Below the pieces are notes generated by a model. It did not search any database. It was not told the origin of the DNA and worked only from the letters and a program-made list of their open reading frames with translations. A DNA stretch of 64,000 nucleotides from Pseudarthrobacter chlorophenolicus A6 (GTDB lineage: Bacteria; Actinomycetota; Actinomycetes; Actinomycetales; Micrococcaceae): the NCBI RefSeq assembly GCF_000022025.1, contig NC_011886.1, positions 2,645,209 to 2,709,208 of the forward strand, written 5' to 3'. A program made the position numbers and the translations under genes. Shown here piece by piece: positions 8,434 through 17,364 of this stretch (its first letter is position 1; each line of letters begins with the position of its first letter).

Positions 8434-9402
8434 CTAGCCCACCTCGGCCAGTTGGCCCCGGAACGCCCGGCGGTAGGACTGGGGGCTGGTATCCAGCACC
8501 TTTGCGAAATGGTGCCGCAACAGCACCGGATGGCCAAAGCCTGATTCCCTGGCCACTTCGTCAATATTCAGGTCCGTGGACTCGAGCAGTTCCTGCGCCC
8601 GCAGCACCCTTTGGGAGTTGAGCCAGGCGGCGGGAGTGGCCCCGGTTTCCGACCGGAACTTCCGTGCGAACGTGCGTGCCGACATGTGAACGCGGGCGGC
8701 CAGTTCATTGACCGAGTGCTCACGGTCCAGGTTCTGCACCATCCAGCGCAGCAGTGCCTCCATGGGCGCCGAGCCGCAGGTGGGCATGGGCCGGTCAATG
8801 AACTGGGCCTGGCCGCCGTCACGGTGCGGCGGAACCACCATGTCCCGTGCAATGGCGGAGGCCACCTGCGCGCCGAGCTCCACCCGCACCAGGTGCAGGC
8901 AGGCGTCAATGCCTGCGGCGGTTCCGGCGGAGGAGATGATGTTGCCGTCCTGGACGTACAGGACGTTCTCGTCCACCTGCGCGTCCGGATAGGAAGCGGC
9001 CAACTGGTCCGAGTAGTGCCAGTGCGTGGTGCAGCGGCGGCCATCCAGCAGCCCGGCCCGGGCCAGGGCGAAAGCGCCGGAACAGATGGACATAACCCAG
9101 GCTCCCCTGGCGTCGGCGGCGCGCAGGGCGTCCAGGAGCGGTTCCGGCAAGTCCTGGTCGTGTCCGAACGGAGCCATGATCACCAGGTCCGCATCCTTTG
9201 TCGCATCAAGGCCGAGACTGACGTTCATGGACAGGCCGGATTTCAGCGGCACCTCGCCCGGCGACGGCGTGCACACCCGGAATTCGAAAGCGGGTACGCC
9301 GCTCCCCCGGCCCGAACGGTCGATTCCGAACACCTCGCAGGCGGTGCCGAATTCGAACATCGAAAAGTTGGGAACCACGATCACGGCCACGGTTTTCAGC
9401 AT
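8434..9402 (-). CDS. GlxA family transcriptional regulator (DJ-1/PfpI domain plus AraC-type HTH)
   Basis: A 322-residue regulator. Residues about 3-185 form a DJ-1/PfpI amidotransferase-like domain with the nucleophile-elbow cysteine in SICSGAFALA, followed by TTHWHY. Residues about 220-318 carry the two-helix-turn-helix AraC domain, including VNELAARVHMSARTFARKFRSETG and NIDEVARESGFGHPVLLRHHF. Members usually respond to small metabolites or amines; the ligand here is unknown. It converges with the emfourin gene, only one base apart, and is divergent from the small membrane protein at 9484. No clear operator was seen in the 80-bp divergent gap. Confidence 0.92.
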   Translation of the reverse strand: MLKTVAVIVVPNFSMFEFGTACEVFGIDRSGRGSGVPAFEFRVCTPSPGEVPLKSGLSMNVSLGLDATKDADLVIMAPFGHDQDLPEPLLDALRAADARGAWVMSICSGAFALARAGLLDGRRCTTHWHYSDQLAASYPDAQVDENVLYVQDGNIISSAGTAAGIDACLHLVRVELGAQVASAIARDMVVPPHRDGGQAQFIDRPMPTCGSAPMEALLRWMVQNLDREHSVNELAARVHMSARTFARKFRSETGATPAAWLNSQRVLRAQELLESTDLNIDEVARESGFGHPVLLRHHFAKVLDTSPQSYRRAFRGQLAEVG

Positions 9403-9483
9403 GTCTTCAGTGTGGCAGAAATTTTCCCTTTTTGGTCATTTCTGCCACTGTTTCTTCCCGGACTACAGGAGAAGCATGGAGCT

Positions 9484-9651
9484 ATGGAATTCTTTGCAGC
9501 CATCCTCGTCATCGTCCTTCTCCTCGTCGCCGCGGCCACCGTGGCGGCACTCCTCAGCGACGGCCGGGGGCACACGCCTCCCGTTGCGTCGCACCGGGAC
9601 TGGTCCGCACTGGACCTGCCCAGCAGCAGCTACACCCTTCGCATCTTCTAG
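9484..9651 (+). CDS. Small single-pass membrane protein, unknown function
   Basis: A 55-residue reading frame starting MEFFAAILVIVLLLVAAATV, one strong membrane helix at the N-terminus, then a short polar tail ending LRIF. AGGAG lies about 11 bases upstream and a GGAG closer to the ATG, so either could serve translation. It sits between the GlxA-type regulator and hrpA. I do not recognise the family. An overlapping start at 9476 in another frame gives a serine-rich product with no recognisable features. Confidence 0.5.
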   Translation: MEFFAAILVIVLLLVAAATVAALLSDGRGHTPPVASHRDWSALDLPSSSYTLRIF

Positions 9652-9704
9652 CAACCAGCAGCAGCCGCAGGCAGTCGAACCACAGGGAGCCGGCCCCGCC
9701 GCAG

Positions 9705-9710
9705 TAGACT
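9705..9710 (+). promoter_or_regulatory. Candidate -10 of hrpA
   Basis: TAGACT ten bases before the hrpA ATG, which would give a transcript with a leader of about three bases. No Shine-Dalgarno site lies between it and the start codon. Confidence 0.4.
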
Positions 9711-9720
9711 GTCTGCAGCC

Positions 9721-12700
9721 ATGACTTTTCACATTTCCTATCCCGCCGAGCTGCCGGTCTCCGAGCGCCGCGAGGACCTGATGGCAGCCATCGCGGCCAA
9801 CCAGGTGACCATCATTGCCGGCGAGACCGGTTCCGGAAAAACCACCCAGATCCCCAAGATGTGCCTGGAGCTGGGATTGGGCGAAAACGGGCTCATCGGC
9901 CACACCCAGCCGCGCCGGCTCGCAGCCCGCACGGTGGCCGAACGCATCGCCGAGGAACTGGGCGTGGAAATCGGCCAGGAGGTGGGCTTCCAGGTCCGCT
10001 TCACCGGTGAAGTCAGCAAGGCCACCAAGGTCAAGCTGATGACCGACGGCATCCTGCTGGCCGAGATCCAGCGCGACAAGCTGCTGCGCAAATACAACGC
10101 CATCATCATCGATGAGGCCCATGAGCGCAGCCTCAACATCGACTTCATCCTCGGCTACCTGAAGCGGATCCTCCCCCAGCGGCCGGACCTGAAACTCATC
10201 ATCACCTCAGCCACCATCGATCCCGAGCGCTTCGCCAACCACTTCGCCGCGCCGGAAACGCCGGCCCCCATCATCGAGGTCTCCGGCCGCACCTTCCCGG
10301 TGGAAATCCGCTACCGCCCCCTCTCGCAGCCCAGGGCGGAAGACGATGATGCCTCGGACGACGAACTTGAAGAAGACCGCGACCCCCTGGACGCTGTCTG
10401 CGACGCCGTGGACGAACTCGCGGCTGAAGCCCCGGGCGACATCCTCGTGTTCTTCTCCGGCGAGCGCGAGATCCGTGACGCCGCCGAAGCACTCCAGGCG
10501 CGCATCCAGGGGAACCGCCGGCTCGCCGGTACCGAAGTGCTTCCGCTCTTCGCCCGCCTGAGCCTGCAGGAACAGCACAAGGTATTCCACCCGGGCAGCA
10601 AGCGCCGGATCGTGCTGGCCACCAACGTGGCCGAAACCTCGCTGACGGTCCCCGGCATCAAGTACGTGATCGATACCGGAACCGCCCGCATCTCCCGGTA
10701 CTCGCACCGCACCAAAGTCCAGCGGCTGCCCATCGAACGGGTTTCCCAGGCCTCCGCCAACCAGCGGTCCGGGCGCTGCGGCCGCGTCTCCGACGGCATT
10801 GCCATCCGGCTGTACTCGGAGGAGGACTTCGAGTCCCGCCCCCAGTTCACCGAACCGGAAATCCTGCGGACCAACCTTGCAGCCGTCATCCTGCAGATGA
10901 CTGCCATGGGCGTGGCACGCGGCCCCAAGGACGTTGAGGAATTCCCCTTCGTCGAGCCGCCCGAGACCCGCGCCATCAATGACGGCGTCACCCTCCTGCG
11001 CGAACTCGGAGCCCTGGCTCCCCCGCGGTCCCAGGGCAAGGGTGGCCAGGCGGAAACCGGCAACCGTGGCGGCTCGCAGGGCGGCTCGCAGGGCGGTGGC
11101 CTGACCGCCGTCGGGCAAAAGCTCGCCCAACTGCCGGTGGATCCCCGCCTGGGGCGCATGATCGTTGAAGCCGGCAAGCGCAACTGCGTGCGGGAAGTCA
11201 TGATCCTTGCAGCGGCGCTCACCATCCAGGACCCGCGCGAGCGCCCAACGGACAAGCAGCAGCTGGCGGCGGAGAAGCACAACCGGTTCAAGGACGAAAA
11301 CTCGGACTTCACCGGCTACCTGAACCTGTGGAACTACCTGCAGGAGAAGCAGCAGGAACTCTCGTCGTCGGCGTTCCGCCGCCTCTGCCGGGCCGAGTTC
11401 ATCAATTACCTGAGGGTCCGGGAATGGCAGGACCTCTTCACCCAGCTGCGGCAGTTGGCCCGCCCGCTGGGCATCACCCTGGACAACAAGCGGCTCACGG
11501 ATCCTGTGGGAAACCACGACGGCGTCCACATCAGCCTGCTGTCCGGGCTCCTGAGCCACATCGGCATCCTGGACGAACGTAAGCGCGAGTACGCCGGCGC
11601 CCGCGGCAGCAGGTTTGCCATCTTCCCGGGTTCGGCGCTGTTCAAGAAGTCCCCCACGTTCGTCATGGCCGCCGAACTGGTGGAAACCAGCAGGCTGTGG
11701 GCCCGGGTGGCCGCGAAGTTCGATCCCGTCTGGGCGGAGCAGGTGGCCCCGGACCTGGTGAAGCGCAGCTACAGCGAGCCGCACTGGTCAACGCGCCAGG
11801 GGGCTGTGATGGCCTATGAAAAGGTGACCCTGTACGGCGTGCCCATCATCGCCCAGCGGCGGATCAACTACGGCCGGGTGGATCCGGTGGTGGCGAGGGA
11901 ACTGTTCATCAGGCATGCCCTGGTGGAGGGCGACTGGCGTACCCACCACAAGTTCTTCCACCGCAACCGCGCCCTGCTGCACGAGGTGGAAGAGCTGGAA
12001 GCCAGGATGCGGCGCCGCGACCTGATGGTCGACGACGACACGCTCTTTGACTTCTATGACGCCCGGGTTGGCGCCGACGTGGTCTCGGAGCGCCACTTCG
12101 ACAAGTGGTGGAAGGACGCCCGCAGGGACCATCCAGACCTCCTCGACTTCGACAAATCATTGCTGCTCAGCGACGATGCCGAGGACCTGGACGAGGCCGC
12201 GTACCCGAAAACCTGGCTGCACAAGGGCTTCGAGCTTCCGCTGAGCTACGAGTTCCATCCGGTGGCCCCCGGGTCTCCCCCCAACCCTTCGGACGGTGTC
12301 ACGGCGGAAGTTCCCGTGCTGTTCCTCAACCAGCTGGAGGACGCCCCGTTCCGGTGGCTGATTCCGGGCCAGCGGGTGGAGCTGGTGACTGCCCTGATCA
12401 AGTCGTTGCCCAAACAGGTGCGGAAGAACTTTGTCCCGGCTCCTGATGTGGCACGCCAGGCCGTGGCCCTGCTTGAAGCCGACTTCGACCCGGCCGCGGA
12501 TGCGCTGGAGCCCTCGCTGGAACTCGCCCTCCGCCGCCTCCGCGGAGTGGTCATACCGCCCGGTTCGTGGAACTGGGACGCCGTGCCGCCGCACCTGCGC
12601 GTGAGCTTCACGGTGGTGGACGGCAAGGGCAAGGCCCTCGGTGAAGGAAAGGACCTTGCGGCGCTCCAGGAGAGCCTCGCTCCGGCTACCCGCCGGGCCA

Positions 12701-13731
12701 TTGCGGAGTCCCTCGGAGCCACGCCCGCCACAACGGCCCGCGCCAAGGGCCAAGGGGCGCCCGGGGCCGCTCCAGCAGGAGTAACGCCCGACGGCGGAGC
12801 GGGGCCGGCCGGGCAGCCCGCCCCCGCCAACGCCGGAGGCAGCCCCGCGGCTGCCGGATTCGTGGAGCGCGACGGCTTGACGGAGTGGAGCTTCGGCACC
12901 GTCGAACGCCAGGTCAGCAACATGGTGAAGGGCCATACGGTGACCGGATACCCGGCGCTGGTGGACCAGGGAGCATCCGTGTCACTGCAGGTCTTCCAGA
13001 CCCCGGACGAGCAGCTGGACGCCATGCGGGGCGGCGTAATCCGCCTGCTGGCGCTGCGTGTGCCGGCGCCGGACCGCTACGTCCTCGAACACCTGAGCAA
13101 CACCGAAAAGCTCACCTTCAGCCAAAATCCGCACGGCTCAGTGTCAGCCCTCATTGCCGACTGTGCACTGGCGGCCATCGATAAGCTCACCCCGGCAGAG
13201 CTGCCGTGGGACAGGAACGCCTTCGACCGGCTCTATGAGGTGGTCCGTGCGGAGCTGATCGACACCGTGTTCAGCGTGACTGCCGTCGTGGAGCGCATCC
13301 TCGCCAGCACCCGCCGGATCGAAAAGCAGCTTAAGGGAACCACCAGCCTGGCCCTGATCAGCGCCCTGAACGATATCAAGAGCCAGTTGGAGCAGCTGGT
13401 CTACCCGGGTTTTGTGGCACGCACGGGCTACGCACAGCTCAGCCAGTTGCCCCGGTACCTCACGGCCATTGAAAAGCGGCTGGAACGCCTTCCGGGCAAC
13501 GTCCAGCGCGACGCCCTCAACATGGCAGTGGTCCAACGCCTCGAAGACGACTACGACGATGCCGTCCCGGCGTTGCTCCCCGGGCGGCGCGCCGGGCGCG
13601 ATTTAACCCAGGTGCGCTGGATGCTCGAGGAGCTCCGGGTGAGCCTCTTCGCCGTCGAACTTGGAACTGCCTACTCCGTCTCGGAGAAGCGCATCCGTGC
13701 CGTACTCAACAAGGCCCTGGCCCCCGCCTAG
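9721..13731 (+). CDS. hrpA: ATP-dependent RNA helicase HrpA
   Basis: DEAH-box RNA helicase of 1336 residues, the usual length for HrpA. Visible motifs are Walker A GETGSGKTTQ, the DEAH box in IIIDEAHERSLN, SAT in ITSATID, and motif VI NQRSGRCGR. Then come the winged-helix/ratchet and OB-fold regions and a large C-terminal domain typical of HrpA (DUF3418-like), with LKGTTSLALISALNDI near the end. A Gly/Gln/Ser-rich insert at about 438-460 and an Ala/Pro/Gly-rich insert at about 1010-1045 look like flexible linkers. A TAGACT -10 motif ends 10 bases before the ATG, implying a leader of only a few bases. HrpA helps resolve stalled ribosomes in E. coli; the role here is inferred. Confidence 0.95.
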   Translation: MTFHISYPAELPVSERREDLMAAIAANQVTIIAGETGSGKTTQIPKMCLELGLGENGLIGHTQPRRLAARTVAERIAEELGVEIGQEVGFQVRFTGEVSKATKVKLMTDGILLAEIQRDKLLRKYNAIIIDEAHERSLNIDFILGYLKRILPQRPDLKLIITSATIDPERFANHFAAPETPAPIIEVSGRTFPVEIRYRPLSQPRAEDDDASDDELEEDRDPLDAVCDAVDELAAEAPGDILVFFSGEREIRDAAEALQARIQGNRRLAGTEVLPLFARLSLQEQHKVFHPGSKRRIVLATNVAETSLTVPGIKYVIDTGTARISRYSHRTKVQRLPIERVSQASANQRSGRCGRVSDGIAIRLYSEEDFESRPQFTEPEILRTNLAAVILQMTAMGVARGPKDVEEFPFVEPPETRAINDGVTLLRELGALAPPRSQGKGGQAETGNRGGSQGGSQGGGLTAVGQKLAQLPVDPRLGRMIVEAGKRNCVREVMILAAALTIQDPRERPTDKQQLAAEKHNRFKDENSDFTGYLNLWNYLQEKQQELSSSAFRRLCRAEFINYLRVREWQDLFTQLRQLARPLGITLDNKRLTDPVGNHDGVHISLLSGLLSHIGILDERKREYAGARGSRFAIFPGSALFKKSPTFVMAAELVETSRLWARVAAKFDPVWAEQVAPDLVKRSYSEPHWSTRQGAVMAYEKVTLYGVPIIAQRRINYGRVDPVVARELFIRHALVEGDWRTHHKFFHRNRALLHEVEELEARMRRRDLMVDDDTLFDFYDARVGADVVSERHFDKWWKDARRDHPDLLDFDKSLLLSDDAEDLDEAAYPKTWLHKGFELPLSYEFHPVAPGSPPNPSDGVTAEVPVLFLNQLEDAPFRWLIPGQRVELVTALIKSLPKQVRKNFVPAPDVARQAVALLEADFDPAADALEPSLELALRRLRGVVIPPGSWNWDAVPPHLRVSFTVVDGKGKALGEGKDLAALQESLAPATRRAIAESLGATPATTARAKGQGAPGAAPAGVTPDGGAGPAGQPAPANAGGSPAAAGFVERDGLTEWSFGTVERQVSNMVKGHTVTGYPALVDQGASVSLQVFQTPDEQLDAMRGGVIRLLALRVPAPDRYVLEHLSNTEKLTFSQNPHGSVSALIADCALAAIDKLTPAELPWDRNAFDRLYEVVRAELIDTVFSVTAVVERILASTRRIEKQLKGTTSLALISALNDIKSQLEQLVYPGFVARTGYAQLSQLPRYLTAIEKRLERLPGNVQRDALNMAVVQRLEDDYDDAVPALLPGRRAGRDLTQVRWMLEELRVSLFAVELGTAYSVSEKRIRAVLNKALAPA

Positions 13732-13761
13732 CGGGCAACTTACCCCACGAGAGGAAACCCC

Positions 13762-14745
13762 ATGGAGATTTCGCTTGCCCACGGGCCTGCCGGCACCGAG
13801 ATAGCCGGCCTTGGCCACGCACAGCCGGTGCGCGTCATGGACAACCATGAACTCGAAGGCATGATGGACACCAACGACGAATGGATCCGCCAGCGTACCG
13901 GCATCATCACCAGGCGCATCGCCGCGGAGGGCGAAACCGTGGTGGACCTCGCCGTTCCGGCCGCCCGGATGGCGCTGGAAGACTCCGGCGTCCCGGCTGC
14001 GAACATCGACCTCGTCGTCGTAGCCACCACCACGGCAGCCGAGCGCTCCCCCAATACCGCCGGGCGGGTGTCAGCAGCCCTCGGGCTGGGACGGGACGGC
14101 CGGGGACCAGCCATCATGGACGTCAACACGGCCTGTTCGGGATTCGAATACGCCCTGGGGATCGCCGACCAGGCCATCCGCACCGGAAGCGCGTCCCACG
14201 CGATCGTGGTGGGGGCCGAAACCCTGTCAGCGGTGACGGACTGGACGGACCGCGCGACGGCGGTGCTCACCGCCGACGGTGCGGGCGCCGCCGTCGTACG
14301 TCCTTCCAACACCCCGCGGATCGGCCCGGTGGTGTGGGGTTCCGAAATCGGCATGGCCGACGCCGTCAAGATTTCCCCGCCCTCGGGACGCTTCGCCCAG
14401 AACGGCCGCGAGGTGCTCCGCTGGGCCCTCACCAAGGCGCCGGAACGCGCCCGCGAGACCGTGGCCCGCGCGGGCCTGACGCTGGACGACATCCAGGTAC
14501 TGGCCGCGCACCAGGCCAACCTCCGCATCATCGAACCACTCGCCGAGGCCCTGGGCATGACGGACCGCGTTGTCATCACCGATGTCACAGAGTCGGGCAA
14601 CACGTCTGCTGCCAGCGTGCCGCTCGGCTTGAGCAAGTGGTGGCACTCCGGCAAAATCCCGGCGGACGTCCCGGCACTGCTCTTCGGGTTCGGCGGAGGC
14701 TTCACCTACGCCGGCATGGTGGCGATGACGCCCCGCCGCGCCTAG
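13762..14745 (+). CDS. 3-oxoacyl-ACP synthase III family protein (FabH-like)
   Basis: Thiolase-fold condensing enzyme of 327 residues. The complete KAS III triad is present: Cys125 in NTACSGF, His250 in AAHQANLRI and Asn280 in ESGNTSAAS. The start MMDTNDEWIRQRTGI and the end LFGFGGGFTYAGMV are also typical. It lies alone, 30 bp after hrpA, without fabD, acpP or fabF, so it may not be the main initiating synthase of fatty-acid elongation; a role in a side pathway is possible. The ATG at 13762 has GAGAGGAAA upstream. Cellular role uncertain, family assignment firm. Confidence 0.88.
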   Translation: MEISLAHGPAGTEIAGLGHAQPVRVMDNHELEGMMDTNDEWIRQRTGIITRRIAAEGETVVDLAVPAARMALEDSGVPAANIDLVVVATTTAAERSPNTAGRVSAALGLGRDGRGPAIMDVNTACSGFEYALGIADQAIRTGSASHAIVVGAETLSAVTDWTDRATAVLTADGAGAAVVRPSNTPRIGPVVWGSEIGMADAVKISPPSGRFAQNGREVLRWALTKAPERARETVARAGLTLDDIQVLAAHQANLRIIEPLAEALGMTDRVVITDVTESGNTSAASVPLGLSKWWHSGKIPADVPALLFGFGGGFTYAGMVAMTPRRA

Positions 14746-14760
14746 CGGAGCCCACCGGGC

Positions 14761-14795
14761 TGCTGATTGCCGGCACATGGCGCCGGCAATCAGCA
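14761..14795. terminator. Bidirectional terminator-like hairpin
   Basis: A perfect 14-bp inverted repeat, TGCTGATTGCCGGC and its complement, around a seven-base loop, placed between the converging FabH-like and HIT genes. No clear T run follows on either strand. Confidence 0.6.
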
Positions 14796-14799
14796 AGGC

Positions 14800-15228
14800 C
14801 TAATCGGCCGGGACGAACTCCCCGTACCCGGCAGCCCGGAGCCCCTCGCGGAGTTTGGCGGCATTGGCATCGAGCACGGCAGGGTCCGGGTTCTGGTCCG
14901 CGGACCCGAAGTCGAAGTCTGCCATGGTCCGTGACGGCCACACGTGGACGTGCAGGTGGTTGATCTCGTACCCGGCCACGATCAGCCCGGCCCGGCTCGC
15001 GCCGAAGATGTCCACCTGGACTGCGCCGATCCGCCGCGCCACCTCCATGACTTTCGCGAGCGTCTCGGGCGACGCGTCCGTCCAGCGGTCCACTTCCTCG
15101 GTGGGAACCACCAGGGTGTGCCCGTCGGCCAGGGGCCCGGTGGTGAGGAAGGCACCGACACCGTCCTCACGCCACACAAACCGGCCGGGTATCTCGCCAT
15201 TCAGGATCCTGGTGAAAAGCGTGCTCAT
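14800..15228 (-). CDS. HIT family protein
   Basis: Histidine-triad nucleotide-binding protein of 142 residues, with the HxHxH motif as NHLHVHVWPS and the family start FTRILNGEIPGRFVWRED. HIT proteins hydrolyse nucleoside phosphoramidates or related nucleotides; the substrate here is unknown. The start overlaps the stop of the alcohol dehydrogenase gene (ATGA at 15225-15228), making it the last gene of a three-gene operon with the sulfurtransferase. Confidence 0.93.
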   Translation of the reverse strand: MSTLFTRILNGEIPGRFVWREDGVGAFLTTGPLADGHTLVVPTEEVDRWTDASPETLAKVMEVARRIGAVQVDIFGASRAGLIVAGYEINHLHVHVWPSRTMADFDFGSADQNPDPAVLDANAAKLREGLRAAGYGEFVPAD

Positions 15229-16397
15229 ACGTCTGCCTCCTTGGCGGGTGAGTGAAGGGTTCCGGCGTCCAGCACGAAACGGTACTTGACGTCGCCGGCA
15301 ACCATCCGGTCGTAGGCTTCATCAAGCTGGTGCGCACCGACCACTTCGATATCGGCCAGCACGCCGTGTTCGGCGCAGAAGTCCAGCATCTCCTGAGTCT
15401 CTGCGATACCGCCGATCAATGAGCCTGCATAGGCCACGCGGCGGCGGATGAGGGTCCGCGGATTGACCGGAGGCATCTCCCCGGACGGCAGGCCGAGCTG
15501 GAACAGCGCGCCGTCCACGCGGAGGGTACGGAACAGTGAGTTCAGGTCGTGCGGCGCCGCGACGGTATCAATGATGACGTCGATGGTCCGGTTGGCGCGC
15601 GCCATGGCGTCCTCGTCCCGGGACAGGACCACCTCGTCCGCTCCCAGGTCCAGTGCGGCGGCAACCTTGGATTCCGAGGTGGTGAAAACGACCACCCGTG
15701 CACCCATGGCCTTGGCGAGTTTGACCGCCATGTGCCCGAGTCCGCCCAGGCCCACCACACCCACTACATCGCCTTCTTCAACATCGAAGTGACGCAACGG
15801 AGAGTAAGTGGTCACACCGGCGCAGAGCAGCGGCGCGGCGGCAGCCGGGTCCAGTGCGTCCGGGACTCGGAGGACGTACCGGCGGTCCACCACGATCAAG
15901 GAGGAGTAGCCGCCCTGGGTTACGGCGTCCCCGTTCCTGCGGTCCGTGGCACCGTACGTGCCGGTCATGCCGTTTTCGCAGTACTGCTCCAGGCCGTCGA
16001 GGCAGCTTTCGCATTCCCGGCAGGAATCCACGATGCAGCCGACGCCCACGCGGTCACCCACGGCGAAGTCCGTGACGCCGGCACCGATGCGGCTGACCCG
16101 TCCCACAATCTCGTGGCCGGGAACCAGCGGGTAGTTTTGCCCGCCCCACTCGCCCCGGGCGGCGTGGACGTCGGAATGGCAGAGGCCGCAGAATTCGATG
16201 GCGATTTCGACGTCGTCGGTCTTGGGGGCACGGCGGGCAACGGTCAGCGGGACCAGGCCACTGTCCGGAGAGACGGCTCCGCGGGCTGCAGCCAGCAGCC
16301 CGGCGGCACCGCTGGCGGGGAGGCCGCCGCCGGGAAGGCCGGCAACGGGTTCGACAGGTTTGGCAAGGGGCGGGGGAACGGGGCGTCCTGGGGTCAT
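15225..16397 (-). CDS. Zinc-dependent alcohol dehydrogenase (YahK/CAD type)
   Basis: Medium-chain NAD(P)-dependent dehydrogenase of 390 residues. Catalytic zinc ligands lie in FCGLCHSDVH and PGHEIVG, the structural zinc loop is CRECESCLDGLEQYC, and the Rossmann motif is VGLGGLGHMAVKLA. It resembles the broad aldehyde reductases of the YahK/cinnamyl-alcohol group. About 45 residues before the catalytic domain are extra, Pro/Gly/Ala-rich, and may be a real tail or a sign that translation starts further downstream. It overlaps both neighbours by 4 bp (ATGA). Confidence 0.9.
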   Translation of the reverse strand: MTPGRPVPPPLAKPVEPVAGLPGGGLPASGAAGLLAAARGAVSPDSGLVPLTVARRAPKTDDVEIAIEFCGLCHSDVHAARGEWGGQNYPLVPGHEIVGRVSRIGAGVTDFAVGDRVGVGCIVDSCRECESCLDGLEQYCENGMTGTYGATDRRNGDAVTQGGYSSLIVVDRRYVLRVPDALDPAAAAPLLCAGVTTYSPLRHFDVEEGDVVGVVGLGGLGHMAVKLAKAMGARVVVFTTSESKVAAALDLGADEVVLSRDEDAMARANRTIDVIIDTVAAPHDLNSLFRTLRVDGALFQLGLPSGEMPPVNPRTLIRRRVAYAGSLIGGIAETQEMLDFCAEHGVLADIEVVGAHQLDEAYDRMVAGDVKYRFVLDAGTLHSPAKEADV

Positions 16398-17290
16398 AGT
16401 GCGACGCTACCCTTGCCGGCGGCGCCGTTTCCAGCCGGCTCCCGGGCGCTACTTCCGGCTTCGGGGCCTGTGGCCACGGGGAGGTCCGGGTGGTTCGACC
16501 ACTCCGAGAACGAGCCCGGGTACAGCGCCGCCGCAAATCCCGCGGCGGCCAGCGCGGCCACCTGGTGCGCGGCGGTCACACCGGAGCCGCAGTACACGGC
16601 CACGGGTACCTCTTCCCGGACGCCCAGCGCCTCGAACCTGCTCCGCAGCGCGTCAGCCGGCAGGAATATGCCCAATTCATCGATGTTCTCCGACGTCGGC
16701 GCGCTGACGGCGCCTGGGATGTGCCCGGCACGCGGGTCCACCGGCTCAACCTCGCCGCGGTACCGCTCCCCTGCCCGCGCATCGAGCAGGAGCCCGCTCT
16801 CCGCCCAGGTGGCGGCAGCACCGGCGTCGGCCACGGGCATGGCGCCGTCGCCCAGGGCCACGTTCCCCGGTACCGGCTGCACCGGTCCCGTTTCGACCGC
16901 CAGGCCGGCGGCCCGCCAGGCGGCCAGGCCGCCGTCGAGCAGGTATGCCTCGGGGAACCCGGCGTTGCGCAGCATCCACCACGCCCTGGCGGCAGCCATG
17001 TTTCCGGTGTCGTCGTAGGCCACCACCACGTCGCCGTCGTTGATCCCCCAGCCGCGGGCAGACGCCTGGAAGTCCGCCGGCGCGGGCAGGGGGTGCCTCC
17101 CCCGCCGGGGCTCTGCGTGGGCAGCAAGTTCCGTGGCCAGGTCCACGAACACGGCGCCGGGCAAGTGGCCTGCGAGGTAGTGGTCCCTGCCGTGCGGATC
17201 CCCCAGCGCCCACCGCACGTCCAGCAGCACGGTGCGCCGGCCTTCCGCGAGGAGCCCCGTAAGCCGGGCCACGTCCATGAGGGGATTCAT
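16394..17290 (-). CDS. sseA: Sulfurtransferase, 3-mercaptopyruvate type
   Basis: Tandem rhodanese protein of 298 residues. The N-terminal domain is inactive in form and the C-terminal one carries the active-site loop CGSGVTA with Cys234. The CGSGVT pattern is the mercaptopyruvate sulfurtransferase type rather than the thiosulfate type (CRxGxR). Other blocks are LLDVRWALGDPHGRDHYLAGHLPGA (two shorter pieces of the first domain) and RAGHIPGAV in the second. The ATG at 17290 has AAGGAG seven bases upstream and was chosen over an in-frame start at 17371. First gene of the operon with the alcohol dehydrogenase and HIT protein; divergent from cds1, another sulfur gene, with 74 bp between starts. 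Confidence 0.9.
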   Translation of the reverse strand: MNPLMDVARLTGLLAEGRRTVLLDVRWALGDPHGRDHYLAGHLPGAVFVDLATELAAHAEPRRGRHPLPAPADFQASARGWGINDGDVVVAYDDTGNMAAARAWWMLRNAGFPEAYLLDGGLAAWRAAGLAVETGPVQPVPGNVALGDGAMPVADAGAAATWAESGLLLDARAGERYRGEVEPVDPRAGHIPGAVSAPTSENIDELGIFLPADALRSRFEALGVREEVPVAVYCGSGVTAAHQVAALAAAGFAAALYPGSFSEWSNHPDLPVATGPEAGSSAREPAGNGAAGKGSVAL

Positions 17291-17352
17291 CGTTCTCCTT
17301 GGGTGGTTGCCATTGTGCTTCCACTCTAGGCCGGTGCGCTCCCGTCCACGGG

Positions 17353-17358
17353 TAGGCT
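17353..17358 (+). promoter_or_regulatory. Candidate -10 of cds1 (leaderless type)
   Basis: TAGGCT six bases before the GTG start of the Cds1-like gene, with no Shine-Dalgarno site between them. Confidence 0.5.
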
Positions 17359-17364
17359 GGTGCG

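Noticed and set aside
10207..11784. A 525-codon minus-strand frame opposite hrpA
   Set aside because: Antisense shadow of the helicase, with no domain and no ribosome-binding site.
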